Position numbers and translations under genes: made by a program | Part shown: piece by piece, positions 1 through 6,174 of the stretch | Layout of the letters: each line of letters begins with the position of its first letter | Numbering within the stretch: position 1 is the stretch's first letter | From: Propionibacteriaceae bacterium | GTDB lineage: Bacteria; Actinomycetota; Actinomycetes; Propionibacteriales; Propionibacteriaceae | Assembly: GCA_027346035.1 (NCBI GenBank) | Contig: DAIESZ010000384.1 | Location: 1 to 8,194, forward strand | DNA: 8,194 bases | Direction of reading: 5' to 3' | Notes under the pieces: model-generated | What the model was told of the DNA's origin: nothing | Database searches by the model: none | The model's input: only the letters and a program-made list of their open reading frames with translations

Positions 1-370
1 CGGGTCCGACGACCGCGCCGCGCGGGGCGGCAGACGCGACGGGGCCGGCAGCCGGGACGGGGTCGGCCGCGGCGGCAAGGACGGCAAGCGGCCGGAGTCC
101 CAGCGCTACGCGACGTACCGGATCGCCCTCGGCAAGCGGCACCGGGTGCTGCCGCGCCAGATCGTCGGCGCGCTGGCCAATGAGGGCGGCCTGGGCCGTG
201 AGGACTTCGGCCGCATCGACATCCGGGGCGACTTCTCTCTCGTCGAGCTGCCCGCCGAGCTGCCGCCCGGCACGTGGGAACGACTCAAGGACACCCGCAT
301 CTCGGGCCAGCCCATCGAGCTGCGCCTCGACGAAGGCGCTCGCCGAGCCCAGTCCCGTCGGCCGAGCTGA
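1..370 (+). CDS. DEAD/DEAH-box RNA helicase, C-terminal fragment (DbpA RNA-binding domain)
   Basis: This is the 3' end of a gene that begins left of the window; the reading frame runs from base 2 to a TGA at 368-370. The visible part starts with an Arg/Gly/Asp-rich linker (RAARGGRRDGAGSRDG). It then enters a compact domain: YATYRIALGKRHRVLPRQIV, then GALANEGGLGREDFGRIDI, then FSLVELP. This matches the DbpA/CsdA C-terminal RRM-like domain, in which a 'G+.+.v.P..ivgaia.e.g' helix is followed by 'I.I...fS.VE.P'. In that family the domain follows two RecA-like helicase cores and directs the enzyme to structured RNA such as ribosome assembly intermediates or cold-shock mRNA. The helicase core itself (DEAD box) is not in the window, so the helicase call rests on the tail domain. 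The gene is followed by a hairpin at 413-431 and converges on the flavocytochrome gene. Confidence 0.8.
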   Translation, partial: GSDDRAARGGRRDGAGSRDGVGRGGKDGKRPESQRYATYRIALGKRHRVLPRQIVGALANEGGLGREDFGRIDIRGDFSLVELPAELPPGTWERLKDTRISGQPIELRLDEGARRAQSRRPS

Positions 371-404
371 CCCGGCGGGTCGAGCACGGCGTCCAGCGCG
401 GACC

Positions 405-431
405 CGGCATACGGCCTGGCCTCAGCCGGCC
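405..431. terminator. Candidate bidirectional terminator between convergent genes
   Basis: The octamer CGGCATAC (405-412) is followed by GGCCTGGC (413-420), loop CTCA and GCCGGCC (425-431). These arms pair over 7 bp with one bulged T at 417. The site lies in the 64-bp gap between the helicase stop (370) and the stop of the oppositely oriented flavocytochrome gene (435). There is no U-tract, which is usual for high-GC actinobacterial terminators. The shared octamer links it to the hairpins at 2886, 4056 and 7982. Confidence 0.4.
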
Positions 432-434
432 CGG

Positions 435-1802
435 TCAGCGCAGGTTGTAGTACTCCCGGTGGACGTTGGCCGGTTTGACGCCGGCCCGCACGAGGTCTCG
501 CTGAAGGGCGGTGACCATGGCCTCGGGCCCGCACAGGAAGGCCGAGACCTCCTCCGGCTGTCCCCCCGAGGCGCCCAGAAGGTCCGGCACGGTCAGGCGC
601 GGGTCGGTCGTCGTGTCGACGAGGTGCAGGTGCAGCTCGTCGTGGTGTCCCGCGATGTGCGCGACCTCGTCGGCCAGGGGCGCCGGCCCTCGAGCCGTGT
701 AGAAGAAGTCGACGCGGTGGGGGAGCTGCCCGGGCCGGGCCGAGCGGAGCCAGCTCAGCATGGGGGCGACCCCGATTCCGCCGGCCACCCAGATCTGGCG
801 CTCGGTGCCACGGCAGTAGTCGAAGTGGCCCTTGGGACTGCTGATCACCGCGGGCATTCCCGGCTCGACGAGGTCGCCGATGCTCGACGTGAAGTCACCG
901 ACCGCGCGAACGGTGATGCGCACCTCGTCCTCGGCGGGGCCGCTTGCGATGGTGAACGGGTGCCGGTGCCAGCCGTCCTTGGCCTCGAGGTTGACGAAGG
1001 CGAACTGTCCGGGACGGAAGGCGAAGCGTCGCCCCAACGGCCGAAGCCAGATCTCGACCGACGACGCATCGATGGGCTCCACGGAAGAGACGACGTAGTC
1101 GTGGAGCGGGGTGACGTGCCGGGCCAGCAGCTCGCGGTAGACGTAGAAGGCGAGCCCGACGCCGCCGATGGCAACGTAGGACCAGCGCAGCAGCGGCGAA
1201 CCGAAGGTGGTCGCATCCATCAGCCCGTGCGCGAAGCCGACGGCGAGGAAGAGTCCGGTCGTGCGGTGAAACCCGCGCCACAGCCCGTAGCCGCCGATCC
1301 ACCGCCCCACCGACGACGCGGCTGGGGTCTGCATGAGCCGGAGAATCGCCGTCCGGAGCGGCCGCGGGGTGATCGAGCGCCAGCGGGGCGCGATGGCCCA
1401 CAGGGTGAGGGCCGCCAGCCCGACGATCCCGATCGTGCCGAAGGTTGGGCCGAGGTTGGTCGGGTTCGGGTTGCTAGCAGTGGCGATGTGTACGCCGATC
1501 AGGGCGGTTCCGACGATGGCGACCCTCCGGTGCCAGACCGCCGCCTTGTCGACCCCGTCGAAGTACTGCTCGACCCAACGCAGCGTGCTGATGAGGACCA
1601 GCCCGAGGGAGAGGAGCAGGACCGCCTCGGCGCCGAGCAGCTGCCCGATGAAGGTGCCGGCGGGGCCGGCCGGCCGGGCGGCCACCCAGAGCACCGCCAA
1701 CGCCACCACGAGCGCGACGATCGTCATGGGGCCCACGAGACGCGTCGCGATGTGCGAGCCCCGGTAGGGCCGACGCTGGTGCACGTGGGTCTCGACGCTC
1801 AC
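435..1802 (-). CDS. Ferric-reductase-like transmembrane flavocytochrome (FAD/NAD(P)H oxidoreductase)
   Basis: Membrane electron-transfer protein of 455 aa. Hydrophobic helices lie at roughly 25-41, 56-73, 95-110, 121-137, 181-198 and 208-223. Four histidines are spaced as in bis-heme ferric reductase/NOX domains: H91 and H105 (13 residues between) and H179 and H192 (12 between). The cytosolic part is a ferredoxin-NADP reductase module: FAD motifs RPGQF (263-267) and HPFTIAS (281-287), nucleotide-binding AGGIGVAPM (340-348), and CGPEAM (424-429) near the C-terminus. There is no 2Fe-2S domain. Family knowledge suggests NAD(P)H to FAD to heme to an acceptor across the membrane; whether the acceptor is ferric iron, oxygen or another is not visible. 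The GTG start at 1802 is chosen because GGAGGA (complement of 1808-1813) sits 5 nt upstream; an in-frame ATG at 1862 would add 20 residues without such support. It diverges from the CDF transporter with a 98-bp shared gap. Confidence 0.85.
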   Translation of the reverse strand: MSVETHVHQRRPYRGSHIATRLVGPMTIVALVVALAVLWVAARPAGPAGTFIGQLLGAEAVLLLSLGLVLISTLRWVEQYFDGVDKAAVWHRRVAIVGTALIGVHIATASNPNPTNLGPTFGTIGIVGLAALTLWAIAPRWRSITPRPLRTAILRLMQTPAASSVGRWIGGYGLWRGFHRTTGLFLAVGFAHGLMDATTFGSPLLRWSYVAIGGVGLAFYVYRELLARHVTPLHDYVVSSVEPIDASSVEIWLRPLGRRFAFRPGQFAFVNLEAKDGWHRHPFTIASGPAEDEVRITVRAVGDFTSSIGDLVEPGMPAVISSPKGHFDYCRGTERQIWVAGGIGVAPMLSWLRSARPGQLPHRVDFFYTARGPAPLADEVAHIAGHHDELHLHLVDTTTDPRLTVPDLLGASGGQPEEVSAFLCGPEAMVTALQRDLVRAGVKPANVHREYYNLR

Positions 1803-1807
1803 GACGG

Positions 1808-1813
1808 TCCTCC
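1808..1813 (-). promoter_or_regulatory. Shine-Dalgarno site fixing the flavocytochrome start
   Basis: The minus-strand sequence is GGAGGA with 5 nt before GTG at 1802. This near-perfect anti-16S match favours the GTG over the upstream ATG at 1862. Confidence 0.75.
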
Positions 1814-1900
1814 GGTCTGCACGGGATGGTCTTCCCAGGAGACATACCCGCGGGGCCCGCATTCTTGAGCAGCCAGCGTTCGCAGGGGAGACTGGCCGCC

Positions 1901-2860
1901 ATGACGGTCGCGGACACTCACATCGAGGGCGAGAGCACGGTCACCGTCGTGATCGCTCTCGTCGCCAATGCCCTGATCGCGGTCGCCAAGTCCGTCGTGG
2001 CCGGGATCACGGGCTCGGCCGCCATGGTGGCCGAAGCGGCGCACTCCTGGGCCGACGCGGGCAACGAGATCTTCCTGCTCATCGCGGAGAAGCGCTCGGA
2101 CAAGCCGCGGGATGCGGCGCACCCTTTCGGCTACGGCCGGGAGGCCTACGTGTGGTCGATGTTCGCGGCGTTCGGCCTCTTCACGGCGGGGGCAGTGGTC
2201 TCGATCTGGCACGGCGTGCAGAGCCTGTCCGCCGGAGAGGGCCAACCAGACTACGTGTGGGCGTATGCCGTGCTGGCCGTTGCGTTCGTCCTGGAGGGCA
2301 TCTCCTTCTTCCAGGCCACCCGGCAGACGCACTCGGCGGCGAGTCGCCTCGACATGAACCCCTTGCGGTTCATCGCCCGCACCTCCAACCCCACGCTGCG
2401 GGCGGTGTTCACCGAGGACGCGGCCGCGCTCATCGGCATCGTCCTCGCAGGTGCGGGCATTCTGCTGCACCAGCTGACGGGCAAGGCGGTGTGGGACGCC
2501 GTCGGCTCGATCCTCGTCGGGGTCCTCCTCGGCGTGCTCGCCATCTTCCTCATCTCGCGCAACCGCGACTTCCTCATCGGGCAGGCGGTCTCGCCCGAGA
2601 TCCGCGACCGGGCCATCGAGCGACTCGAGTCGGCGCCCGAGGTCGAGCGGGTCACCTTCATCCACCTCGAGTTCGTCGGGCCGGGAAAGGTGTTCCTCGT
2701 CGCGGCCGTCGACCTCGTCGGCAACGCCCCCGAGGCCGACGTCGCCGAACGGCTGCGCGCCCTGGCGCACCGCGTCGAGGACCACGACCTGGTGGAGCGG
2801 GCGCTCCTCACGCTCTCGACCGCAGCCGAGGAGACGCTCGAGGCCGCGCCCCCCGCCTGA
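1901..2860 (+). CDS. Cation diffusion facilitator family transporter (SLC30A9-like)
   Basis: Inner-membrane divalent metal exporter of 319 aa, likely for Zn2+, Fe2+ or Mn2+. Helices run at about 14-34, 38-62, 85-104, 118-138, 173-190 and 197-218. The metal site is visible as H48, D52 and N55 in HSWADAGNE (TM2), paired with E172/D173 in TEDAAALIG (TM5). HPFGYGRE (74-81) is the family's conserved loop, and VWDAVGS-type TM6 sequence follows (D199). A soluble C-terminal domain (about 225-300) has the usual ferredoxin-like dimerisation pattern. The conserved loop and the 'R..NP.L.AVF.ED' lead into TM5 place it with the SLC30A9 (ZnT9) branch rather than FieF/CzcD; the exact metal cannot be read from sequence. 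The ATG at 1901 is preferred because AGGGGAG lies at 1883-1889 and the residues upstream are not family-like. Transcription is divergent from the flavocytochrome gene, so metal-responsive co-control is conceivable but no operator was recognised. Confidence 0.88.
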   Translation: MTVADTHIEGESTVTVVIALVANALIAVAKSVVAGITGSAAMVAEAAHSWADAGNEIFLLIAEKRSDKPRDAAHPFGYGREAYVWSMFAAFGLFTAGAVVSIWHGVQSLSAGEGQPDYVWAYAVLAVAFVLEGISFFQATRQTHSAASRLDMNPLRFIARTSNPTLRAVFTEDAAALIGIVLAGAGILLHQLTGKAVWDAVGSILVGVLLGVLAIFLISRNRDFLIGQAVSPEIRDRAIERLESAPEVERVTFIHLEFVGPGKVFLVAAVDLVGNAPEADVAERLRALAHRVEDHDLVERALLTLSTAAEETLEAAPPA

Positions 2861-2885
2861 GCGAGGGTCTGGTGCGCGGGCCGAG

Positions 2886-2920
2886 CCGGCGTGACGGCAT
2901 ACGCCGTGCCGTCACGCCGG
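2886..2920. terminator. Strong GC-rich hairpin, likely bidirectional terminator
   Basis: A perfect 14-bp stem: CCGGCGTGACGGCA (2886-2899) pairs with TGCCGTCACGCCGG (2907-2920) around a 7-nt loop. It lies 25 bp after the CDF transporter stop and 28 bp before the stop of the convergent small gene. CGGCATAC occurs at 2895-2902, straddling arm and loop. There is no T-tract on either strand. Confidence 0.7.
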
Positions 2921-2948
2921 AGGCGTCAGAGTGTGTCGTGAGGCGCCC

Positions 2949-3335
2949 TCAGGACGGGTGGCCGGCGCCTTCGTCATCGTCGGGAAACGCGACGAACGTG
3001 TCGTCCGGCACGTCCGAATCAGGTCCGGCCGTGGCGCCCTTGCCGGAGCCCGCCGGCGTCGACTCATGCTTGGCGACCAGCTTGTCGATGCCCCGGTCGA
3101 CGTACTCACGCGCGCCCGCCACGGCGTCTGAGCGGGTCGCTCCGGCCTTGCGGGTGACCGCGTCCTCGGCCTTGTCGAGCATCTCGTCCACCTTGGAACG
3201 GTTCTGCGCGGCATAGCCGGCCGCCGCGGCGAGGGCGGTCTTGACGACCTCGGCGACCGCGTCGCCGAAGTCTCGGGCCTTCTCCTGGAGGTGGACCTCC
3301 TCGGCCTTGTGCTTCAGCTGTTCGTTGAACGTCAT
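2949..3335 (-). CDS. Small protein resembling Rv0909/MT0933-family antitoxin
   Basis: A 128-aa soluble protein. Residues 1-45 are helical and charged with an Ala-rich stretch (TALAAAAGYAAQ, about 33-44). Residues 46-88 (RSKVDEMLDKAEDAV, then a short 'KAGATRSD' turn, then AGAREYVDRGIDKLV) show the 'kvd..ldkaGd.vdkktggkysd.id...d.a.d.l' pattern of the MT0933-like antitoxin family (Rv0909 of Mycobacterium tuberculosis). The tail (about 91-128) is low complexity and acidic, likely disordered (SDVPDD, FPDDDEG). No SRPBCC-fold Rv0910-type toxin lies next to it, so it would be an orphan and the toxin-antitoxin role is doubtful. It could equally be a general amphipathic-helix stress protein. ATG 3335 is preferred over 3377 because GAGGAGG (complement of 3341-3347) is 5 nt upstream. 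Confidence 0.65.
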   Translation of the reverse strand: MTFNEQLKHKAEEVHLQEKARDFGDAVAEVVKTALAAAAGYAAQNRSKVDEMLDKAEDAVTRKAGATRSDAVAGAREYVDRGIDKLVAKHESTPAGSGKGATAGPDSDVPDDTFVAFPDDDEGAGHPS

Positions 3336-3557
3336 GGGCTCCTCCTCGGCGCTGCGCGGTCCTCCCATCACACCCAACGCGGGCCGGCCGCGTGGCGTTC
3401 CCTCGGGCGGCCGCAGTCACGAGGAGCCAGCCAGGGCATCGTGCGGTCGTGTGCGTCGCCGTTCGCGAATCCCTATCGGCCCCCATTCGGGCTCGATCGT
3501 CGGCACACTGACTCCCGGGGCCCGGATCGGCCGGTCCACGATGCGCTGGAGGTAGCG
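3336..3557. other. Divergent intergenic region (222 bp), presumably holding two promoters
   Basis: This is the longest gap in the window, between the antitoxin-like gene (-) and the 160-aa protein (+). It contains an inverted repeat CGGCCGC (3385-3391) / GCGGCCG (3407-3413) with a 15-nt spacer; its function is unknown and such matches are frequent at this GC content. I recognise no clear -10/-35 pair, tRNA or riboswitch. Confidence 0.4.
3341..3347 (-). promoter_or_regulatory. Shine-Dalgarno site fixing the start of the antitoxin-like gene
   Basis: GAGGAGG on the minus strand lies 5 nt before ATG at 3335. It selects this start over the in-frame ATG at 3377. Confidence 0.7.
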
Positions 3558-4040
3558 ATGGGGGACGCGCCCACTCGGGTCAACTTCTTCGACGGCATGT
3601 TGCTCACGGGGGAGGACCTCCGGGCCGAGCAGGAGTACTCCCGACGGATGCGCGGCCTGCACAACCGCCTGCACGGCCATGGTGTCGTCGAGGGTCTCGA
3701 GGTCAGCGCCGACCGGCATGCTCAGGAGGTGAGGGTCGGCGCGGGTTGGGCCATCGATCGTCAGGGGCGGGAGATCGTCCTCGCCGATGTGTGGTCCGCC
3801 GCACTGCCCGACGACCGGGTGGTGGACCTCGTCATTGTCTGGGCTGAGGTCGCGGCGTGCCCGGTGCCCGCACGTCCCGACGACGGACTGCTGCACACCC
3901 GCTGGGTGGAGGCGCCGTCGCTCTCGTTCGCTGCCCCCGAAGCGGGGGCGGCCGACGGCCTCGTGCTCGCCCGGATCAGACGCGGACGACTCGGGAAGGT
4001 CTCCGTCGACTCGTCGGTGCGGCGTCCGCTGAGCCGTTGA
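3558..4040 (+). CDS. Uncharacterised protein with FFDGMLLTGEDL / LHNRLHGHGVV motifs
   Basis: A 160-aa soluble protein without signal peptide or membrane segment. The start ATG 3558 has GGAGG (3548-3552) 5 nt upstream; the frame is open further up but without such support. The N-terminal half carries a distinctive signature: VNFFDGMLLTGEDLRAEQEY (8-27), LHNRLHGHGVVEGLEV (34-49), then VRVGAGWAIDRQGREIVL (58-75), where a beta-rich segment begins. The C-terminal part includes VLARIRRGRLGKVSVDSSVR (136-155). I recall the combination 'FFdGqlLta.Dl..Eq.Y......LHNR.lhG.GVv.GLeV...v.v.pG.AiD..GrEi' from hypothetical proteins, some near contractile-injection or phage-tail-like clusters in actinobacteria. 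Here it stands alone with no tail, sheath or AAA+ neighbour, so the injection-system link is only a memory-based hint. Family versions are often longer, so this may be a minimal form. Confidence 0.65.
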   Translation: MGDAPTRVNFFDGMLLTGEDLRAEQEYSRRMRGLHNRLHGHGVVEGLEVSADRHAQEVRVGAGWAIDRQGREIVLADVWSAALPDDRVVDLVIVWAEVAACPVPARPDDGLLHTRWVEAPSLSFAAPEAGAADGLVLARIRRGRLGKVSVDSSVRRPLSR

Positions 4041-4055
4041 GCCATCCACACCGTC

Positions 4056-4101
4056 GTATGCCGTGCTGCGGCGTGCCGCTTCTCGCACCCCGCCGCGGCA
4101 C
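4056..4101. terminator. Candidate bidirectional terminator with alternative hairpins
   Basis: GTATGCCG (4056-4063), loop TGCTG, CGGCGTGC (4069-4076) forms an 8-bp stem with two G-U wobbles when read on the + strand. An overlapping alternative pairs GTGCCGC (4073-4079) with GCGGCAC (4095-4101). Both lie in the 118-bp gap between the convergent stops at 4040 and 4159. The first carries the octamer seen in the other intergenic hairpins. Confidence 0.5.
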
Positions 4102-4158
4102 CTGGGTCCCCGACCGAAGTCCTGCACCCGGGTCGATCCGCCGCGGCTCGGGCAGCGG

Positions 4159-4797
4159 TCAGCTCTCCGCCGAAGCGGCCTCCTTCGAGGCCTTCTTCGA
4201 GGCCGCCCGCTTCACCGGTGCCGTCGTCGCGGCGGCAGCGGCCTTTCGCGCCGCCTTCTTGGCCGTGGGCGACGCGGCCGCCTTGGTGCGGCTCCTGACG
4301 TAGGCGTCCGGATCCTTGTCCTTCGGCGGGACGCCGGTCGCGGCCTTCAGCGCCTCGTAGCGCAGGAACTGCAGGCCGATCTCGTGCCGCAGCTCGAGGC
4401 TCGCCCGCTGGCGGAAGTCGGCGAGGTCCTGTCGCTCCTCCTCGGCCATGTGGTTGCTGTTGTAGACGTTGGCGTCGGTCACGGCGGTCCACCACGCGGC
4501 CGAGCCCGTCCTGCACCGAGCGACCTTGCGGATCGCCTTGCGCAGGTCGTTGTGGTCCTTGACGGCGTCCTTGACCTCCTCCTCCGTCGACTCGGCGTCG
4601 GCGGCTCCTGTGCCGAGTCGGAGCAGCTCGGGGTAGAAGTAGCGTTCCTCAGCCTCGGCATGGGTCTCGAGGAGGACCTCGAGGCGGGTCCACACGGCGG
4701 CAAGCCCTTCGGAGTCGTCTCGCGGCCACTCCTCGAGCATGGCGAACATCCGTCGCTGCTCGGCGTGCTGGTGCTCGATGATCTGCGTGATGTCCAT
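4159..4797 (-). CDS. Hemerythrin HHE domain protein with Lys/Ala-rich C-terminal tail
   Basis: A 212-aa cytosolic protein. Residues 1-150 form a four-helix hemerythrin-like domain: IIEHQHAEQRRMF (6-18), THAEAEERYFYPELL (45-59), DHNDLRKAI (81-89) and NSNHMAEEERQDL (113-125). Probable diiron ligands are H9 or H11, H46, E50, H82, H116 and E120, matching the H...H...E...H...H...E order of the family. Such domains bind O2, NO or iron, or serve as redox sensors. After about residue 168 the chain becomes a basic low-complexity tail rich in Lys and Ala (AKKAARKAAAAATTAP, then KRAASKKASKEA), reminiscent of histone-H1/HupB-type DNA-binding tails. ATG 4797 is used because the domain begins there (MDITQIIEHQH); the ribosome-binding match is GAGGA (4809-4813) with a long 11-nt spacer. 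It lies 118 bp downstream of the small membrane gene on the same strand and may have its own promoter. Confidence 0.85.
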   Translation of the reverse strand: MDITQIIEHQHAEQRRMFAMLEEWPRDDSEGLAAVWTRLEVLLETHAEAEERYFYPELLRLGTGAADAESTEEEVKDAVKDHNDLRKAIRKVARCRTGSAAWWTAVTDANVYNSNHMAEEERQDLADFRQRASLELRHEIGLQFLRYEALKAATGVPPKDKDPDAYVRSRTKAAASPTAKKAARKAAAAATTAPVKRAASKKASKEAASAES

Positions 4798-4880
4798 GCG
4801 GTCCCGCTTCCTCAGGCGATGGTGACCCCACCCACTCTGCCGCACGACGGAAGCCGGCGGGCGGCCTTGCCGGACCGCCT

Positions 4881-4904
4881 CCGTCCTCGGTCCCCGGGAC
4901 GGGG
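4881..4904 (-). terminator. Weak candidate terminator after the small membrane gene
   Basis: Two alternative GC stems overlap here: CCGTCC (4881-4886) with GGACGG (4897-4902), and CCCCG (4892-4896) with CGGGG (4900-4904) around a 3-nt loop. The site lies 12 bp past the stop at 4916 and upstream of the hemerythrin start, so it could end the LLM/membrane-protein transcript. Such short stems arise easily by chance in this GC-rich DNA. Confidence 0.3.
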
Positions 4905-4915
4905 CCCAAGGTGGC

Positions 4916-5134
4916 TCAGGTCGGCTCCGGACGGGCGGCCGACGAAGCGGGCGCAACCCGCCCCTGGCTGCTACGGGTGCGCAGGTCCAGGGCGCTGGCG
5001 GCCAGCGCGACCGCAATGATCCCCGCGGTGACGAGGAGTCCCGCGACGGCGCCGCGGTCCGGATCCACGGCAGTCCCCACGGCGAAGTACACCGCCCCGA
5101 TCAGGGTCGTGCCGGCGGCCCTCGCGGACGCCAC
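4916..5134 (-). CDS. Small two-helix membrane protein, coupled to the LLM oxidoreductase gene
   Basis: A 72-aa frame starting at GTG 5134, just 2 nt after the TAG of the LLM gene (5137-5139), and ending with TGA at 4916-4918. The predicted product begins MASARAAGTTLIGAVYFAVG. Two hydrophobic stretches (about 7-21 and 28-47, LLVTAGIIAVALAASAL) are separated by a short polar loop with DPDRG. A basic, Ser/Pro-rich tail (about 48-72) follows. The inferred topology is a hairpin in the membrane. No strong Shine-Dalgarno site is visible, so translation would depend on coupling to the upstream stop. I do not recognise the family. The continuous frame extends far upstream opposite or within the LLM gene, so only the segment after the LLM stop is taken as real. 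It may be a genuine DUF-like small protein or a chance frame. Confidence 0.5.
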   Translation of the reverse strand: MASARAAGTTLIGAVYFAVGTAVDPDRGAVAGLLVTAGIIAVALAASALDLRTRSSQGRVAPASSAARPEPT

Positions 5135-5136
5135 GG

Positions 5137-6066
5137 CTAGTGGCCCGACTTCGCCGGCGCGAACTTCTCCATCACCTCGAGTGCGGTCGCCAAGGAGCGG
5201 TGGGGATCGGCGCCGGGGAAGACGACGTCGGGGCTGAAGTTCGGGTCGATGAAGACCTCGGTGACGCCCTGGGCGGCGAGGGTGTCGAGGTCGCCGTGGA
5301 TGTCGTCGAGCGACCCCGTGAGCAGCCGACGGCGGCCGTCCCGGTCGGTGACCGGGTGCCCCAGACGCACGACGCCACGAACGATGATCCGCAGGACGTC
5401 CGGGTCGCGTCCGGCGTCCGTCGCCGCGGCCCGCACGGTCGCGATGTCGCGGCCGATGCGGCCGAGGTCCTGGCGGCTTGCCGTGATCCACCCGTCGGCG
5501 AGGCGCCCGACCCGCCTCAGGGCAGCGGGCACCGAACCGCCCATGAGCACCGGTGGCCCCATCGGCTGCGCGGGCTTCGGCTGCACGAGTGCATCGGTGA
5601 CGGTGAAGTGTCCTCCCGCGAAGCTCACCGGGTCGGGTCCCCATGCCGCCCTGAGGTAGCCGACGGTGTCGACGGTCCTCGCCACGCGCTCCTCGCGCGC
5701 CACCCCCACGGCGGCGAACTCCTCGTCGGCCCAGCCGAGCCCGAGACCGACGTCCAGCCGGCCGCGGCTGAGGATGTCGAGGGTCGTGAGCTGCTTGGCG
5801 AGCAGCACCGGAGGGAAGAAGGGCGCGTTGAGGACGGCCACTCCGAGCCTCGGCCGGACGGTCAGAGCGGCGGCGTGCGCGAGCGTGAGGAGCGGGTCCT
5901 GGACGGACAGGTACATCGCCCCCCAGTCGCCGTGGGCCGGGTGGAGCAGGCGCTGGAAGGTCCAGAGGGACGCATATCCCATGTCCTCGGCGCGGCGGGC
6001 GACGAGCTGGATCGAGTCGACGGACGACCACGCGCCGGACACGGGTAGGGCGAATCCGAGTTCCAT
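5137..6066 (-). CDS. LLM class (luciferase-like) flavin/F420-dependent oxidoreductase
   Basis: A 309-aa TIM-barrel enzyme of the bacterial luciferase-like superfamily. Family features in order: MELGFALPVSGAW at the N-terminus, the helix ARRAEDMGYASLW (23-35), DPLLTLAHAAALT (57-69), LGVAVLNAPFFPPVLLAKQL (74-93), the hallmark SGRLDVGLGLGW...EEF (100-117) and PPVLMGGSVPAALRRVGRLADGW (171-193). In actinobacteria most such proteins use coenzyme F420, others FMN; substrate and cofactor cannot be decided from sequence. Start ATG 6066 is set by the family N-terminus. A GGAGG lies only 1 nt upstream, too close for ideal use, so initiation may be atypical or leaderless. It reads divergently from the secreted-protein gene (145-bp gap), and a small membrane gene follows 2 nt after its TAG stop. 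The PPOX-fold gene at 8043 belongs to another family with many F420 users, but any functional link is speculative. Confidence 0.88.
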   Translation of the reverse strand: MELGFALPVSGAWSSVDSIQLVARRAEDMGYASLWTFQRLLHPAHGDWGAMYLSVQDPLLTLAHAAALTVRPRLGVAVLNAPFFPPVLLAKQLTTLDILSRGRLDVGLGLGWADEEFAAVGVAREERVARTVDTVGYLRAAWGPDPVSFAGGHFTVTDALVQPKPAQPMGPPVLMGGSVPAALRRVGRLADGWITASRQDLGRIGRDIATVRAAATDAGRDPDVLRIIVRGVVRLGHPVTDRDGRRRLLTGSLDDIHGDLDTLAAQGVTEVFIDPNFSPDVVFPGADPHRSLATALEVMEKFAPAKSGH

Positions 6067-6124
6067 GCCTCCATGCTCGCAGCGCAAGGCCGACTGGAGG
6101 AGGCAGGGCGACCGGAGAAGTCGG

Positions 6125-6130
6125 ACTTTA
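6125..6130 (-). promoter_or_regulatory. Possible -10 element for the LLM oxidoreductase gene
   Basis: The minus-strand hexamer is TAAAGT, which fits the TANNNT consensus, about 58 nt before the ATG at 6066. I see no convincing -35 hexamer at the right distance, so this is a weak call in the only AT-richer patch of the divergent gap. Confidence 0.25.
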
Positions 6131-6174
6131 CGCAATCCCCGGGCGGGGTGCCTCCCACGCGAGGACGCTGGGGA

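Noticed and set aside
1843..1849. CATACCC in the flavocytochrome/CDF gap as a copy of the intergenic motif
   Set aside because: The preceding bases (GA instead of CGG) break the octamer and no hairpin forms.
180..1868. A 562-codon open frame on the + strand opposite the flavocytochrome gene
   Set aside because: Its translation is low-complexity Arg/Gly/Asp/Pro/Glu-rich with no domain, whereas the minus strand encodes clear heme, FAD and NAD motifs. Long antisense frames are expected at this GC content.
2263..2270. GTATGCCG inside the CDF transporter gene as another terminator-type element
   Set aside because: It encodes in-frame Tyr-Ala within a membrane helix and has no pairing arm nearby, so it is most likely coincidental.
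3385..3413. Inverted repeat CGGCCGC/GCGGCCG as an operator or attachment site
   Set aside because: It has seven-base GC-only arms with a 15-nt spacer, common by chance here, with no other sign of a binding or integration site.
5140..6048. A 302-codon + strand frame opposite the LLM oxidoreductase
   Set aside because: It is a shadow frame with a biased Arg/Gly/Glu/Val/Asp composition and no recognisable motif; the minus strand has the full luciferase-like signature.
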